Assembly (NCBI GenBank): GCA_025362195.1
Contig: JANYHV010000426.1
Span: 1-35,999 of the forward strand
DNA length: 35,999 nucleotides
DNA from: Fimbriiglobus sp.
GTDB lineage: Bacteria > Planctomycetota > Planctomycetia > Gemmatales > Gemmataceae
Reading direction: 5' to 3'
Part shown: one piece after another, positions 8,333 through 14,933 of the stretch
Layout: every line of letters starts with the position of its first letter
Numbering within the stretch: position 1 is the stretch's first letter
The notes under the pieces: model-generated
The model's input: the letters and a program-made list of their open reading frames with translations, nothing else
Database searches by the model: none
Told to the model about the DNA's origin: nothing
Translations under genes and position numbers: made by a program

Positions 8333-8727
8333 CTCGCCGCCGGCGTCGGGACGATCGCGTCGGCCTCGATCTCGACGAGCATGTCGGGGTCGATGAGGCC
8401 GCTGACCTCGACCATCGCGGTCGCCGGGCGGGCGTCGCCGAAGACCTCGCCGTGGGCGCGGCCGACCTCCTGCCAGTCGGCCATGCGGGTGAGGTAGATG
8501 CGCGTGCGGACGACGTGCTCGGGCCTGGCCCCGGCCTTTTCGAGGGCGTGGACGACGGTCTTGAGCGTCTGCACGGCCTGGGCGTAGGCGTCCCCCTTGC
8601 CCTGGACCCCCTCGGCCGTCGCGGACGTGCAGCCCGAGACGAACACGAACGGGCCGACTTTCACGGCCCGGGAGTAGCCGATGATCGGCTCCCACTTGCC
8701 GCCGGTGCTGATGTTTTCGCGCTTCAC
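8329..8727 (-). CDS. RidA/YjgF-family protein
   Basis: The 132-residue protein has the RidA (YER057c/UK114) fold signature. It starts MKRENISTGGKWEPIIGYSR, followed by the VGPFVFVSGCTS core, and ends RPATAMVEVSGLIDPDMLVE, a variant of the R-x-A-x-x-V-x-L-x-x-x-x-x-V-E-I-E/D pattern. Canonical RidA proteins hydrolyse reactive enamine/imine intermediates from PLP enzymes. The expected substrate-contact Arg is plausible in RPATAM, but the family includes non-deaminase groups, so the activity is not certain. The start ATG overlaps the preceding HAD stop as ATGA and the gene's own stop overlaps truA, so translation is probably coupled. Confidence 0.88.
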   Translation of the reverse strand: MKRENISTGGKWEPIIGYSRAVKVGPFVFVSGCTSATAEGVQGKGDAYAQAVQTLKTVVHALEKAGARPEHVVRTRIYLTRMADWQEVGRAHGEVFGDARPATAMVEVSGLIDPDMLVEIEADAIVPTPAAS

Positions 8728-9374
8728 GGGGAGGCTCCGGGTAACAGGTCGGCGAGTTCACCGAAGTCATTCAACGCACGGTCGGGGCCGGCGTCGAGGG
8801 GGTTTTCCCGGCCGCTCGCCCCGCCGGGCACCAGCCAGACGGGCAACCCGCCCGCCCGGGCCGCGTGGACATCGACGGCCATGTCGCCGACGTACAGCGC
8901 CTCCGCCGGGGCGACGCCGAGCCGGCGGGCGGCTTCCAGGAGCATCGCCGGGTGCGGCTTGGCCTGCCCGCCCACGTCGTCCGGCCCGAGGACTTCGGCG
9001 AACCGGTCGGCCAGGCCGAGGGCGGCGACGAGTTGCCGCGTGAAATCGACCCGCTTGTTACTGCACACGGCCAGCGGGTAGCCGCGGTCGGCCAGGATTC
9101 GCAAGGTCTCCGGCACGCCCGGCAGGAGTTTCGTCTGCGTCAACATGACCGTGCGGTGGTGGTCCGCGTACTCGGCCACGGCCCGTTCGGGCGACAGGCC
9201 GGGCACGATGTCGCGCATCAATTGCGGCAGCCCCAGGCCGACGAACTCGCGCACTTCGGCCTCCGTCAACGCCGGCAGCCCGTGCAACCCGCGGACGTGG
9301 TTGACGCTGGCCGTAATCGGCGTGAAGCTGTCGGCGAGCGTGCCGTCGAAGTCGAAGAGAACGGCGCGAATCAT
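8724..9374 (-). CDS. HAD-superfamily phosphatase (phosphoglycolate phosphatase-like)
   Basis: The 216-residue protein is a subfamily I HAD hydrolase. Motif I is DFDGTLADS at residues 8-16 with the nucleophile and acid/base Asp, followed by a helical cap domain. Motif II is CSNKR, motif III is the Lys in GGQAKPHPAML, and motif IV is YVGDMAVDVHAARAGG. The layout matches phosphoglycolate phosphatase (Gph) and pyrophosphatase PpaX. The substrate cannot be read from sequence. AAGGAAG about ten bases upstream is the ribosome-binding site. It is the first gene of the five-gene operon, and the repeat-filled intergenic region directly upstream should contain the promoter. Confidence 0.9.
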   Translation of the reverse strand: MIRAVLFDFDGTLADSFTPITASVNHVRGLHGLPALTEAEVREFVGLGLPQLMRDIVPGLSPERAVAEYADHHRTVMLTQTKLLPGVPETLRILADRGYPLAVCSNKRVDFTRQLVAALGLADRFAEVLGPDDVGGQAKPHPAMLLEAARRLGVAPAEALYVGDMAVDVHAARAGGLPVWLVPGGASGRENPLDAGPDRALNDFGELADLLPGASP

Positions 9375-9397
9375 GGCGAGCTTCCTTGGGGGTCAAG

Positions 9398-9557
9398 GAA
9401 AGCATATTCACCACAGAGCGAACAGAGACCACAGAGCAAACCAAGAGAGAAGCAATGAGGTTCCGCTGGGAGATGAAGAAAGCATATTCACCACAGAGGT
9501 AACAGAGACCACGGAGCAAACCAAGAGAGAAGCAGAGTTGCTCCGCCGGGTCGGCCG
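9398..9557 (-). repeat. Two tandem 80-base repeat units rich in CCACAGAG words
   Basis: A segment beginning AAGCATATTCACCACAGAG at about 9400 recurs 80 bases later at about 9480. The copies are almost identical over the first 55 bases and keep a similar layout after. Inside each copy, 9-base words such as CCACAGAGC and AACAGAGAC recur. The units lie directly upstream of the HAD gene and are markedly less GC-rich than the surroundings. They may include the operon's promoter region, but no clear -35/-10 pair is seen. Confidence 0.85.
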
Positions 9558-9575
9558 AAAAGTGCAAGACCTATC

Positions 9576-9635
9576 TCTCTTGGCTCTCTCTCTTGTTTGA
9601 TCTGCTCTGTGGTCTCTGTTAACTCTGTGGTGAAT
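9576..9635 (+). repeat. Inverted third copy of the CCACAGAG repeat
   Basis: The complement of this stretch reads GATTCACCACAGAG, then TTAACAGAGACCACAGAGCA, then an AAGAGAGAG-rich tail. It is therefore the upstream repeat in opposite orientation. With the unit at about 9485-9535 it could form a long hairpin of roughly 45 paired bases around a loop of about 50. It lies just after the dnaA stop, where such a structure could also act as a terminator. Confidence 0.8.
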
Positions 9636-9663
9636 CGGCCTTTTGATCAGCCTATTGAGTTGC

Positions 9664-11139
9664 TCAGCGTTGGAGTTCGCGTTCGACGCGGTCGAGGAGG
9701 TCTTTCACGTTCCACTCGCGGTCGCCGAGCGCGAGTTTCGCGTCCTTCGACACCCACTCGCGGACCTTCTTTTCGGCCGCCACCGGGGTGCTGTGCGTCT
9801 TGACGTGGAAGTGCTTGGCGATCTCGCCGAAGGTCGCGTTGGTCAGCTTGCGGGCCAGGAAAATGGCCAGCATCCGCGGGTGGCTCACGGCCCACGACCG
9901 GGCCTTCGACTGGAGCGTGCCGGCGGTCAGGTGCAACACCGTGCAGACGGCCGCGTCCACGTCGGCCAGGGTGACGGCCCGGACGCTGTGCCGCAGCAGT
10001 TCGCCCAGGGCCTCGCGGGCCAGGGCGATGGTCACCGGCTTCGACTGCACCTTGGCGTAGTGGCGGACGCTGTGGACGGCCCCTTCGAGTTCGCGGACGT
10101 TTCCCGTCAGGCTTTTCGCCAGGAACTTCAGCACGTCCTCGGGGATCAACGGGGTCAGCCCGGTGGACTTGTTGCGGAGGATGTCCAGCCGCGTCGGCTC
10201 GTCGGGCGGGAGCAGGCCCCAGACCGCGCCGCCGAGCAGGCGGTCCACCAGTTCGGGCATCAACTCGTCGGCGTGCCGCGGGTGACAGTCCATTGTCACC
10301 ACGACCTGCTGGCCCTCGGCGACGAGCGCGTCGAAGGTGTGCAGGAACTCCTCCTGCGTGAGCTTCTTGGTCGCCAGGAAGTGCAGGTCGTCCAGGAGGA
10401 GCGCCCCGCAGTCGCGGAACTGCTTGCGGAAGGTGCCCTGCTTGTTGAACCGGGACGCCTGCACGAACCGGGTCGTGAACTCCTCGGCGGCGACGTAGGT
10501 CGGGCCGAGGTCGGGCCACTGCCGCTTGAGGCCGGCGTAAATGCCTTCGAGGAGGTGCGTCTTGCCGGTCCCGACGGGGCCGTAAATGACGAGCGGGTTG
10601 CACCCCAGGCCCGGCTCTTCGACGACGCTCAGGGCCGAGGCGTGGACGACGCGGTTGGACGCCCCGACGACGAAGTCGGCGAGCGTCTTGAAGCGGCGGC
10701 CGCGCGGCTTCAACGGCGGCTTGGCGGCCGGCTTGTCCGGGCGGGGGGCTTGCCGCGGCAGGGTCGGCAGCGGCCGGGCCTCCTCGAACAGCGTCGCCGC
10801 GCCCATCAGCGGCGGCTTGCCGGACTTGACTTCGGCGGCCGGGGCGAGCGTCGCGGTGCCGTTGAACAGGGCCTCATCGACGACGAACTTGACGGCCAGC
10901 GCGGGCCGGTCGGTCGCCTCCCGGCCGGCGTCCCGGACGGTGTCCCCGAAGGTCCGCGACAGCCAGTCCTGGGCGTTCGCGTTCGGCACGGCGACGACCA
11001 GTTCCGGCCCCATCGGGATGAACGTCGCCAGGGGGAACCAGAGGTGGTAGCGCTGGGCCCCGATGCGGGCGATCAGGGCCGCCTGCATCCGCGCCGCGAA
11101 CCCGTCGGAGTCGGTCGTTTTCAGCGGGCCTGCCAGCAC
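9664..11139 (-). CDS. dnaA: Chromosomal replication initiator DnaA family protein
   Basis: The 491-residue protein has all four DnaA regions. A domain I-like N-terminus (about residues 10-85) contains RYHLWFPLATF and a VPNANAQDWL block. A Pro/Lys-rich linker follows, then an AAA+ domain with Walker A GPVGTGKTHLL, Walker B ALLLDDLHFL and sensor/arginine region PELVDRLLGG. Domain IV contains ARSWAVSHPRMLAIFLARKL and an HTH ending VKTHSTPVAAEKKV. The classical DnaA signature is close to GRDHTTVLHACRKI, so several DNA-contact positions differ. The GTG at 11139 gives a normal N-terminus; the longer frame upstream reads low-complexity sequence. No dnaN or DnaA-box cluster is nearby. It may be the true initiator or a paralogue. 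Confidence 0.85.
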   Translation of the reverse strand: MLAGPLKTTDSDGFAARMQAALIARIGAQRYHLWFPLATFIPMGPELVVAVPNANAQDWLSRTFGDTVRDAGREATDRPALAVKFVVDEALFNGTATLAPAAEVKSGKPPLMGAATLFEEARPLPTLPRQAPRPDKPAAKPPLKPRGRRFKTLADFVVGASNRVVHASALSVVEEPGLGCNPLVIYGPVGTGKTHLLEGIYAGLKRQWPDLGPTYVAAEEFTTRFVQASRFNKQGTFRKQFRDCGALLLDDLHFLATKKLTQEEFLHTFDALVAEGQQVVVTMDCHPRHADELMPELVDRLLGGAVWGLLPPDEPTRLDILRNKSTGLTPLIPEDVLKFLAKSLTGNVRELEGAVHSVRHYAKVQSKPVTIALAREALGELLRHSVRAVTLADVDAAVCTVLHLTAGTLQSKARSWAVSHPRMLAIFLARKLTNATFGEIAKHFHVKTHSTPVAAEKKVREWVSKDAKLALGDREWNVKDLLDRVERELQR

Positions 11140-11391
11140 GGGAGATGCTCTTCGTTCGGGGGACCTCACCCGGCACGCGGGCGGTAGCATCACTATGGGC
11201 AATGCGACCCCCGCGCCTATTGCGGCACCGGCAATTCCTACTGCCCCCGCCGCGGCCGACGGGGCGCAACCGCCAGGCCCGAGCGCGCACGAACTCTTGA
11301 GATTCCCCCGACTAATCGCGCCAACCGACAGCCTCGGCGCGTCGCGCGCCGGCACACCCAGTTTCCCCAATCCCCGCGCGGAAAAGACTGT
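11140..11391. other. Intergenic region upstream of dnaA, 252 bases
   Basis: This GC-rich stretch separates the GNAT gene stop from the dnaA start on the same strand. I searched by eye for TTATNCACA-type DnaA boxes and AT-rich unwinding sequence and found neither, so it does not look like a replication origin. No gene, repeat or clear promoter is supported. Confidence 0.5.
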
Positions 11392-12111
11392 TCACGGGAA
11401 CCGGTCGTTGACCCACCACCAGACCGCGCGGCGCTCGTAACGTGCGAAGCCGGACCGCCCGTAAAGGGCCTTGGCCGGGGCGTTCCGCGCGTCCACGCTC
11501 AGGAGCACGGCCCGGCGGGCGGACAGGGCCGCGTGCGCCAGCGCGAAGCCCAGCAGGCCGGTCGCCACGCCGCCCCGCCGGGCCTCCGGCACGACCCCCA
11601 GGTACGCCAGTTCGAGCAGCGTGCCGTCGTCGCTCGCGTCGAGGACGAGTGCGCCGACCGGGTCCGGGCCGCGGAAGGCCAGCAGCGCCAGCCCGCCGGG
11701 GACGTGATCCCACGGCGCGTCGGGGAGCCGCAGCGCGTTCAACTCGGGGCCGTCCAGGGAGCCGACGTAGGTCCGCGCGAGGGTCCGCCCGACGAGGTGC
11801 GGGTCGAGCCGGTCGAACGGCAGCAGGGCCAGCCCGCTCGGGGGGGCGGCACCGGCGTCGGCCGGGGCGACCGGCCGGCGGTGCAGTTCCAGCGTCGTCA
11901 GCGGGCGGAATCCGGCGGCACGCAGGGCGTCCGTCGGCGGGGTGGCCGGCAGCGGTAGGAAGACTTGCGCGTACCGGACGCCGGCGGCCAGCCAGTCGCG
12001 GACGCCGGCGGCGAGTTCGCCCGGCGGCACGTTCCCGGAGGCCGGCCAGCGGACCGCCGCGCCGCCGTCGGGCAGGGCGTGCCAGGCGAAGTGGTCCGGG
12101 TCGCGGCTCAT
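11392..12111 (-). CDS. GNAT-family N-acetyltransferase
   Basis: The 239-residue protein has a recognisable GNAT domain in its C-terminal half. The beta4 strand and acetyl-CoA loop appear as LELAYLGVVPEARRGGVATG, matching the V-x-P-x-x-R/Q-x-x-G-x-G/A pattern. The end reads LLSVDARNAPAKALYGRSGF, where N-x-P-A-x-x-L-Y-x-x-x-G-F is a strong GNAT signature. The N-terminal half (about residues 1-100) is not recognisable and may be a degenerate second GNAT fold. The start MSRDPDHF at 12111 leaves 91 bases to the divergent zinc-knuckle gene. The acceptor substrate is unknown. Confidence 0.85.
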   Translation of the reverse strand: MSRDPDHFAWHALPDGGAAVRWPASGNVPPGELAAGVRDWLAAGVRYAQVFLPLPATPPTDALRAAGFRPLTTLELHRRPVAPADAGAAPPSGLALLPFDRLDPHLVGRTLARTYVGSLDGPELNALRLPDAPWDHVPGGLALLAFRGPDPVGALVLDASDDGTLLELAYLGVVPEARRGGVATGLLGFALAHAALSARRAVLLSVDARNAPAKALYGRSGFARYERRAVWWWVNDRFP

Positions 12112-12130
12112 GCCGGCGGTTCCTTTCGAG

Positions 12131-12160
12131 TTGTCCCGGCGGGGGCGTGCGAGGTATGAT
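12131..12160 (+). promoter_or_regulatory. Candidate sigma-70-type promoter for the RHH/zinc-knuckle gene
   Basis: TTGTCC at 12131-12136 (four of six to consensus) and TATGAT at 12155-12160 (five of six) are separated by 18 bases. Transcription would start near 12167, leaving a leader of about 36 bases before the ATG at 12203. It stands out because the surroundings are otherwise very GC-rich. Confidence 0.45.
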
Positions 12161-12202
12161 ACCACCAACTCCCCGTTGACCCGACCGCCCCGAGTGCCGA
12201 CG

Positions 12203-12643
12203 ATGCCGCGCAAAGCGTCCACGAAGACGACCAAGTCCGAGATCGTCGCGTTCAAGGTCGAGGAGCAGTTGGCCAAGTTCTTGAACAACCTGCCGAACAA
12301 GAGCGACTTCATCCGCAAGGCGATTCTGGCCCAGTTCGGCATGACGTGCCCGCTGTGTACCGGCACCGGGGTCGTCGCCCGCGGCCTGCACGACCACTTC
12401 AAGCCGGTCATCGCCGCGCACACCAAGCGGGCGTGCGAGAAGTGCAAAACGCTCGTCGAACTGCCGATGACCCTCGAAGGCGCGGCGGCCGGGGAGCGGA
12501 AGCGGTACGAGCAGTTCCTGCACGGGGGCCACCTGTACTGCGCGAAGTGCTACCCGACGGTCCCCGCGTGCGACGACTGCGGCTGGCACGTCCCGATGGA
12601 GCGCGTCGCCGAGCACTTCAAGCAAGTCCACACGCACGCGTGA
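12203..12643 (+). CDS. Ribbon-helix-helix protein with multiple CxxC zinc knuckles
   Basis: The 146-residue protein starts MPRKASTKTTKSEIVAFKVE, followed by EQLAKFLNNLPNKSDFIRKA. This looks like an RHH (CopG/MetJ-like) DNA-binding fold: one strand, then two helices with the N-K-S-D-F-I-R-K-A-I turn. After residue 48 come CPLC, CEKC, CAKC and CDDC pairs, plus His residues in HDHF, HGGH and a final EHFKQVHTHA that resembles a C2H2 half-finger. At least two zinc sites are likely. I infer a small metal-containing transcriptional regulator or nucleic-acid-binding protein. It has its own candidate promoter and is divergent from the GNAT gene. Confidence 0.75.
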   Translation: MPRKASTKTTKSEIVAFKVEEQLAKFLNNLPNKSDFIRKAILAQFGMTCPLCTGTGVVARGLHDHFKPVIAAHTKRACEKCKTLVELPMTLEGAAAGERKRYEQFLHGGHLYCAKCYPTVPACDDCGWHVPMERVAEHFKQVHTHA

Positions 12644-12681
12644 CTCCAGTCGCTGACGCGAAGACCTCCAGTCGCTGACGC
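12644..12681 (+). repeat. Tandem CTCCAGTCGCTGACGC repeat
   Basis: The 16-base word CTCCAGTCGCTGACGC occurs exactly twice, at 12644-12659 and 12666-12681. The second copy continues into TCCTGGCTCGCCGTTAGCG. The repeat fills most of the 51 bases between the convergent RHH and phosphatase stops. I have the impression of similar words in Gemmata-type genomes, but cannot verify it here. Confidence 0.75.
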
Positions 12682-12694
12682 TCCTGGCTCGCCG

Positions 12695-13732
12695 TTAGCG
12701 CACTTCGACGGCGGTCGTTGCGGAGTCGTCGCCGAGTTTGACGAAGCTGCTCGACCGGATGGAGACGCCGCAGCCGCGGGCGTCGATCAGCTCGGCGGTG
12801 ACGCTGTACCGGCCGGCCGGCAGGGGCGACAGGGCGAGCGCGAAGTCGATCGACTCGCCGGGGGCGACGGTGCGGCGGAGTAGCCCGGCTTGCTGGCGGG
12901 CGACCTCGACGCCGTCCGGCCCGGTGACGCGGGCGAGCAGGTGGATCGCGGCGTGGTTGCCCGGCTCGAACCGCCACCCCTCCTCGGACAGGTTCGTCGC
13001 CCGCAGGCCCAGGGCGAACGGCCGGCCGGCGGCGACGAACGGCGGGGCGGTCAGCCACTCGTACCGGGACGCGGCCGGGCCGGGGGTGTAGTGGTGCTGG
13101 ACCCAGGCGCGGAACAGGTCGGGGGCGTGCGGCCGGCCGGCCAGCCACCGCTCGTACCGGTCGAAGAAGTCGTCCATCGCCGTCGTCCGGCCGACCGGGA
13201 AGTGCCCGTAGATCGGCCACAGTTCGCGCCGCGCCGCCGCCAGCGTGCCGTCCGCCGCCAGCAGAATCGCCATCCCCGACACGAGGCCGGTGCGGTCGGC
13301 CCCCTGCTTGCAGTGGACGACGATCGGCTTCTCGGCGTGGTCCAACACGTCCAGCGCCCGGCGGATTTCGGCCGGCGGCGGCAACAGGTACGCGGACAGC
13401 GTGATGTCCTCCTGCGACACGTCGGCGGCGAACGTCGCCTCGGCCTCGCGCTTGTACCAGGCCGACTTTTCCTCGTGGACCTTTTGCGACGTGCCGCGCA
13501 AGTTCAGCACCGTGCGGACGCCGTGCCGGGCGACCAGGTGCTCGACCCCCCAGGCGCTCGGCTGCGAGCACCGGTAGACCTGCCCGGCGATCACGGCGTG
13601 GTCGTTCAGCCCGAAGAAAATCCAGGCGAAGTACCCGGCGACCGCGGTCAGCGCGAGGCGGGCCGCGAGTTTCAACGCTAGTCTGCGGGTGACGCGCGGC
13701 ACGGGGAATCCTTCCGACAAAAACGGGGGCAC
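12695..13732 (-). CDS. Membrane-anchored tyrosine/dual-specificity phosphatase-like protein
   Basis: The 345-residue protein has one N-terminal transmembrane segment (about residues 22-42, LAARLALTAVAGYFAWIFFG). A phosphatase domain follows with the Cx5R loop VVHCKQGADRTGLVSG. The upstream YRCSQPSAWGVEHL and GVRTVLNLRGT segments are typical of bacterial DSP/PTP enzymes of the 'fused tyrosine phosphatase' type. An Asp in the FAADVSQEDI region may serve as the acid. From about residue 225 a beta-rich C-terminal domain (PGESIDFALALSPLPAGRYS) resembles an immunoglobulin-like fold and probably faces the same compartment. The ATG at 13732 is used; a GTG a few codons later is possible. The physiological substrate is unknown. 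Confidence 0.82.
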   Translation of the reverse strand: MPPFLSEGFPVPRVTRRLALKLAARLALTAVAGYFAWIFFGLNDHAVIAGQVYRCSQPSAWGVEHLVARHGVRTVLNLRGTSQKVHEEKSAWYKREAEATFAADVSQEDITLSAYLLPPPAEIRRALDVLDHAEKPIVVHCKQGADRTGLVSGMAILLAADGTLAAARRELWPIYGHFPVGRTTAMDDFFDRYERWLAGRPHAPDLFRAWVQHHYTPGPAASRYEWLTAPPFVAAGRPFALGLRATNLSEEGWRFEPGNHAAIHLLARVTGPDGVEVARQQAGLLRRTVAPGESIDFALALSPLPAGRYSVTAELIDARGCGVSIRSSSFVKLGDDSATTAVEVR

Positions 13733-13886
13733 GATCGGGCACGTGGATCATACCGGGGCGGCGGGTCCGGGGTGAATCCCAACCGCCGGGTTCGGACTTT
13801 CTCCGCGCGCCCTGCGCCCCGGGGGGGGAAAATTCTTACTCTGAGATTTGACCCTCTCCCAGGCCGCGGACACAGGAACTACGCTC
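13733..13886. other. Divergent intergenic region, 154 bases
   Basis: This region separates the phosphatase (minus) and YchF (plus) starts. It contains a C/G run at about 13818-13826 next to AAAATTCTTACTCTGAGATT, the only AT-rich patch, which may hold a promoter. No box pair is good enough to call. Confidence 0.4.
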
Positions 13887-14927
13887 ATGAAAGTCGGACT
13901 CGTCGGCTACCAGGGGACGGGCAAGAGTACGGTCTTCCAGTGGCTGACCGGGGTCGCGCCCGACCCGGCCAAGGTCCAGCAGGGGCAAGTCGGGACGACC
14001 AAAGTGCCCGACGACCGGCTGGCCAAGATCGCCGACAAGTTCCAGCCGAAGAAGCTGACCTACGCCGAGGTGCAGTTCCTGGACACGCCCGGCCTGCTCG
14101 CCGACGAGCGCGAGGGCAACCCCCGCCGCCTGGCCGTACTCCGCGAGTCGAACGGCGTCGTCGTCGTCCTCGACGGGTTCGGCGCGACCGACTTCGCCGC
14201 GCAACTGGCGAAATTCCGCGAGGAGTTGCTGTTCGCGGACATGGAAGTCGTGGGCAACCGCATCCCCAAGGTCGAGGCGCAGTTCAAGAAGGCCAAGCCG
14301 GCCAAGGAGCGCGAGGCCGACGAGTTCGAGCTGGCCACCTTGAAGAAGGTCGTCGCCGCACTGGAGGCCGGCACCCCCGCGTCGCGGCAGGGCATCACGG
14401 AGCAGGAAGAGAAGCACCTGCGCAGCTTCCAGATGCTCACGCTGAAGCCCGAAGCGGTGTTCGTCAACCGCGGCGACGGCGGGTTCAACGACCCCCTGCC
14501 GGCCGACCTGCTGGCCCTGGCCCCGACGGCCACGCAGGCCCCGGTGAAGCTCGAAAAGGAACTCGCCGAACTCGACGACGAGAGCCGCCAGGCGTTCATG
14601 GCCGACCTCGGCCTGACGGGGTTCAGCCGGGACCGGGTGGTCCGCGACCTGTTCTACGCGATGGGCCGCGAGGTCTTCTTCACCGTCGGCACCGACGAGT
14701 GCCGGTCGTGGGCGATCGACCGCGGGAGCGACGCCGTGGCCGCCGCCGGGGCGATTCACAAGGACCTGAGCGAGCGGTTCGTCCGGGCCAACGTGATCGG
14801 GTACGCCGACTTCGCGGCGCACCACTTCTCCGAGAAGGAGTGCAAGCTGAAGGGCCTCGAGCGCACCGAGGGCAAGACGTACACCGTCAAAGACGCGGAC
14901 ATCCTGCACATCCTGGCGAGCAACTGA
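13887..14927 (+). CDS. ychF: YchF/OLA1-family P-loop nucleotide-binding protein
   Basis: The 346-residue protein is slightly shorter than the usual 360. It begins MKVGLVGYQGTGKSTVFQWL, where G1 is GYQGTGKST rather than the familiar GLPNVGKST. The G3 motif is FLDTPGLL. The C-terminal TGS-like domain is clear: FFTVGTDECRSWAIDRGS, AAGAIHKDLSERFVRANVIG and EGKTYTVKDADILHILASN all match YchF. The nucleotide-specificity motif is VFVNRGDGGF, so it reads NxxD where YchF/OLA1 proteins usually carry NxxE, the feature linked to ATP preference. An AGGAA ribosome-binding site precedes the ATG. YchF binds ribosomes and is tied to stress responses. This could be a planctomycete-specific branch. Confidence 0.88.
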   Translation: MKVGLVGYQGTGKSTVFQWLTGVAPDPAKVQQGQVGTTKVPDDRLAKIADKFQPKKLTYAEVQFLDTPGLLADEREGNPRRLAVLRESNGVVVVLDGFGATDFAAQLAKFREELLFADMEVVGNRIPKVEAQFKKAKPAKEREADEFELATLKKVVAALEAGTPASRQGITEQEEKHLRSFQMLTLKPEAVFVNRGDGGFNDPLPADLLALAPTATQAPVKLEKELAELDDESRQAFMADLGLTGFSRDRVVRDLFYAMGREVFFTVGTDECRSWAIDRGSDAVAAAGAIHKDLSERFVRANVIGYADFAAHHFSEKECKLKGLERTEGKTYTVKDADILHILASN

Positions 14928-14933
14928 CCGCGG

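Noticed and set aside
9398-9635. CRISPR array
   Set aside because: There are only two direct units of 80 bases and one inverted copy, with no regular spacers and no cas genes.
9375-11391. Replication origin next to dnaA
   Set aside because: No DnaA-box cluster, AT-rich unwinding region or dnaN gene is visible on either side.
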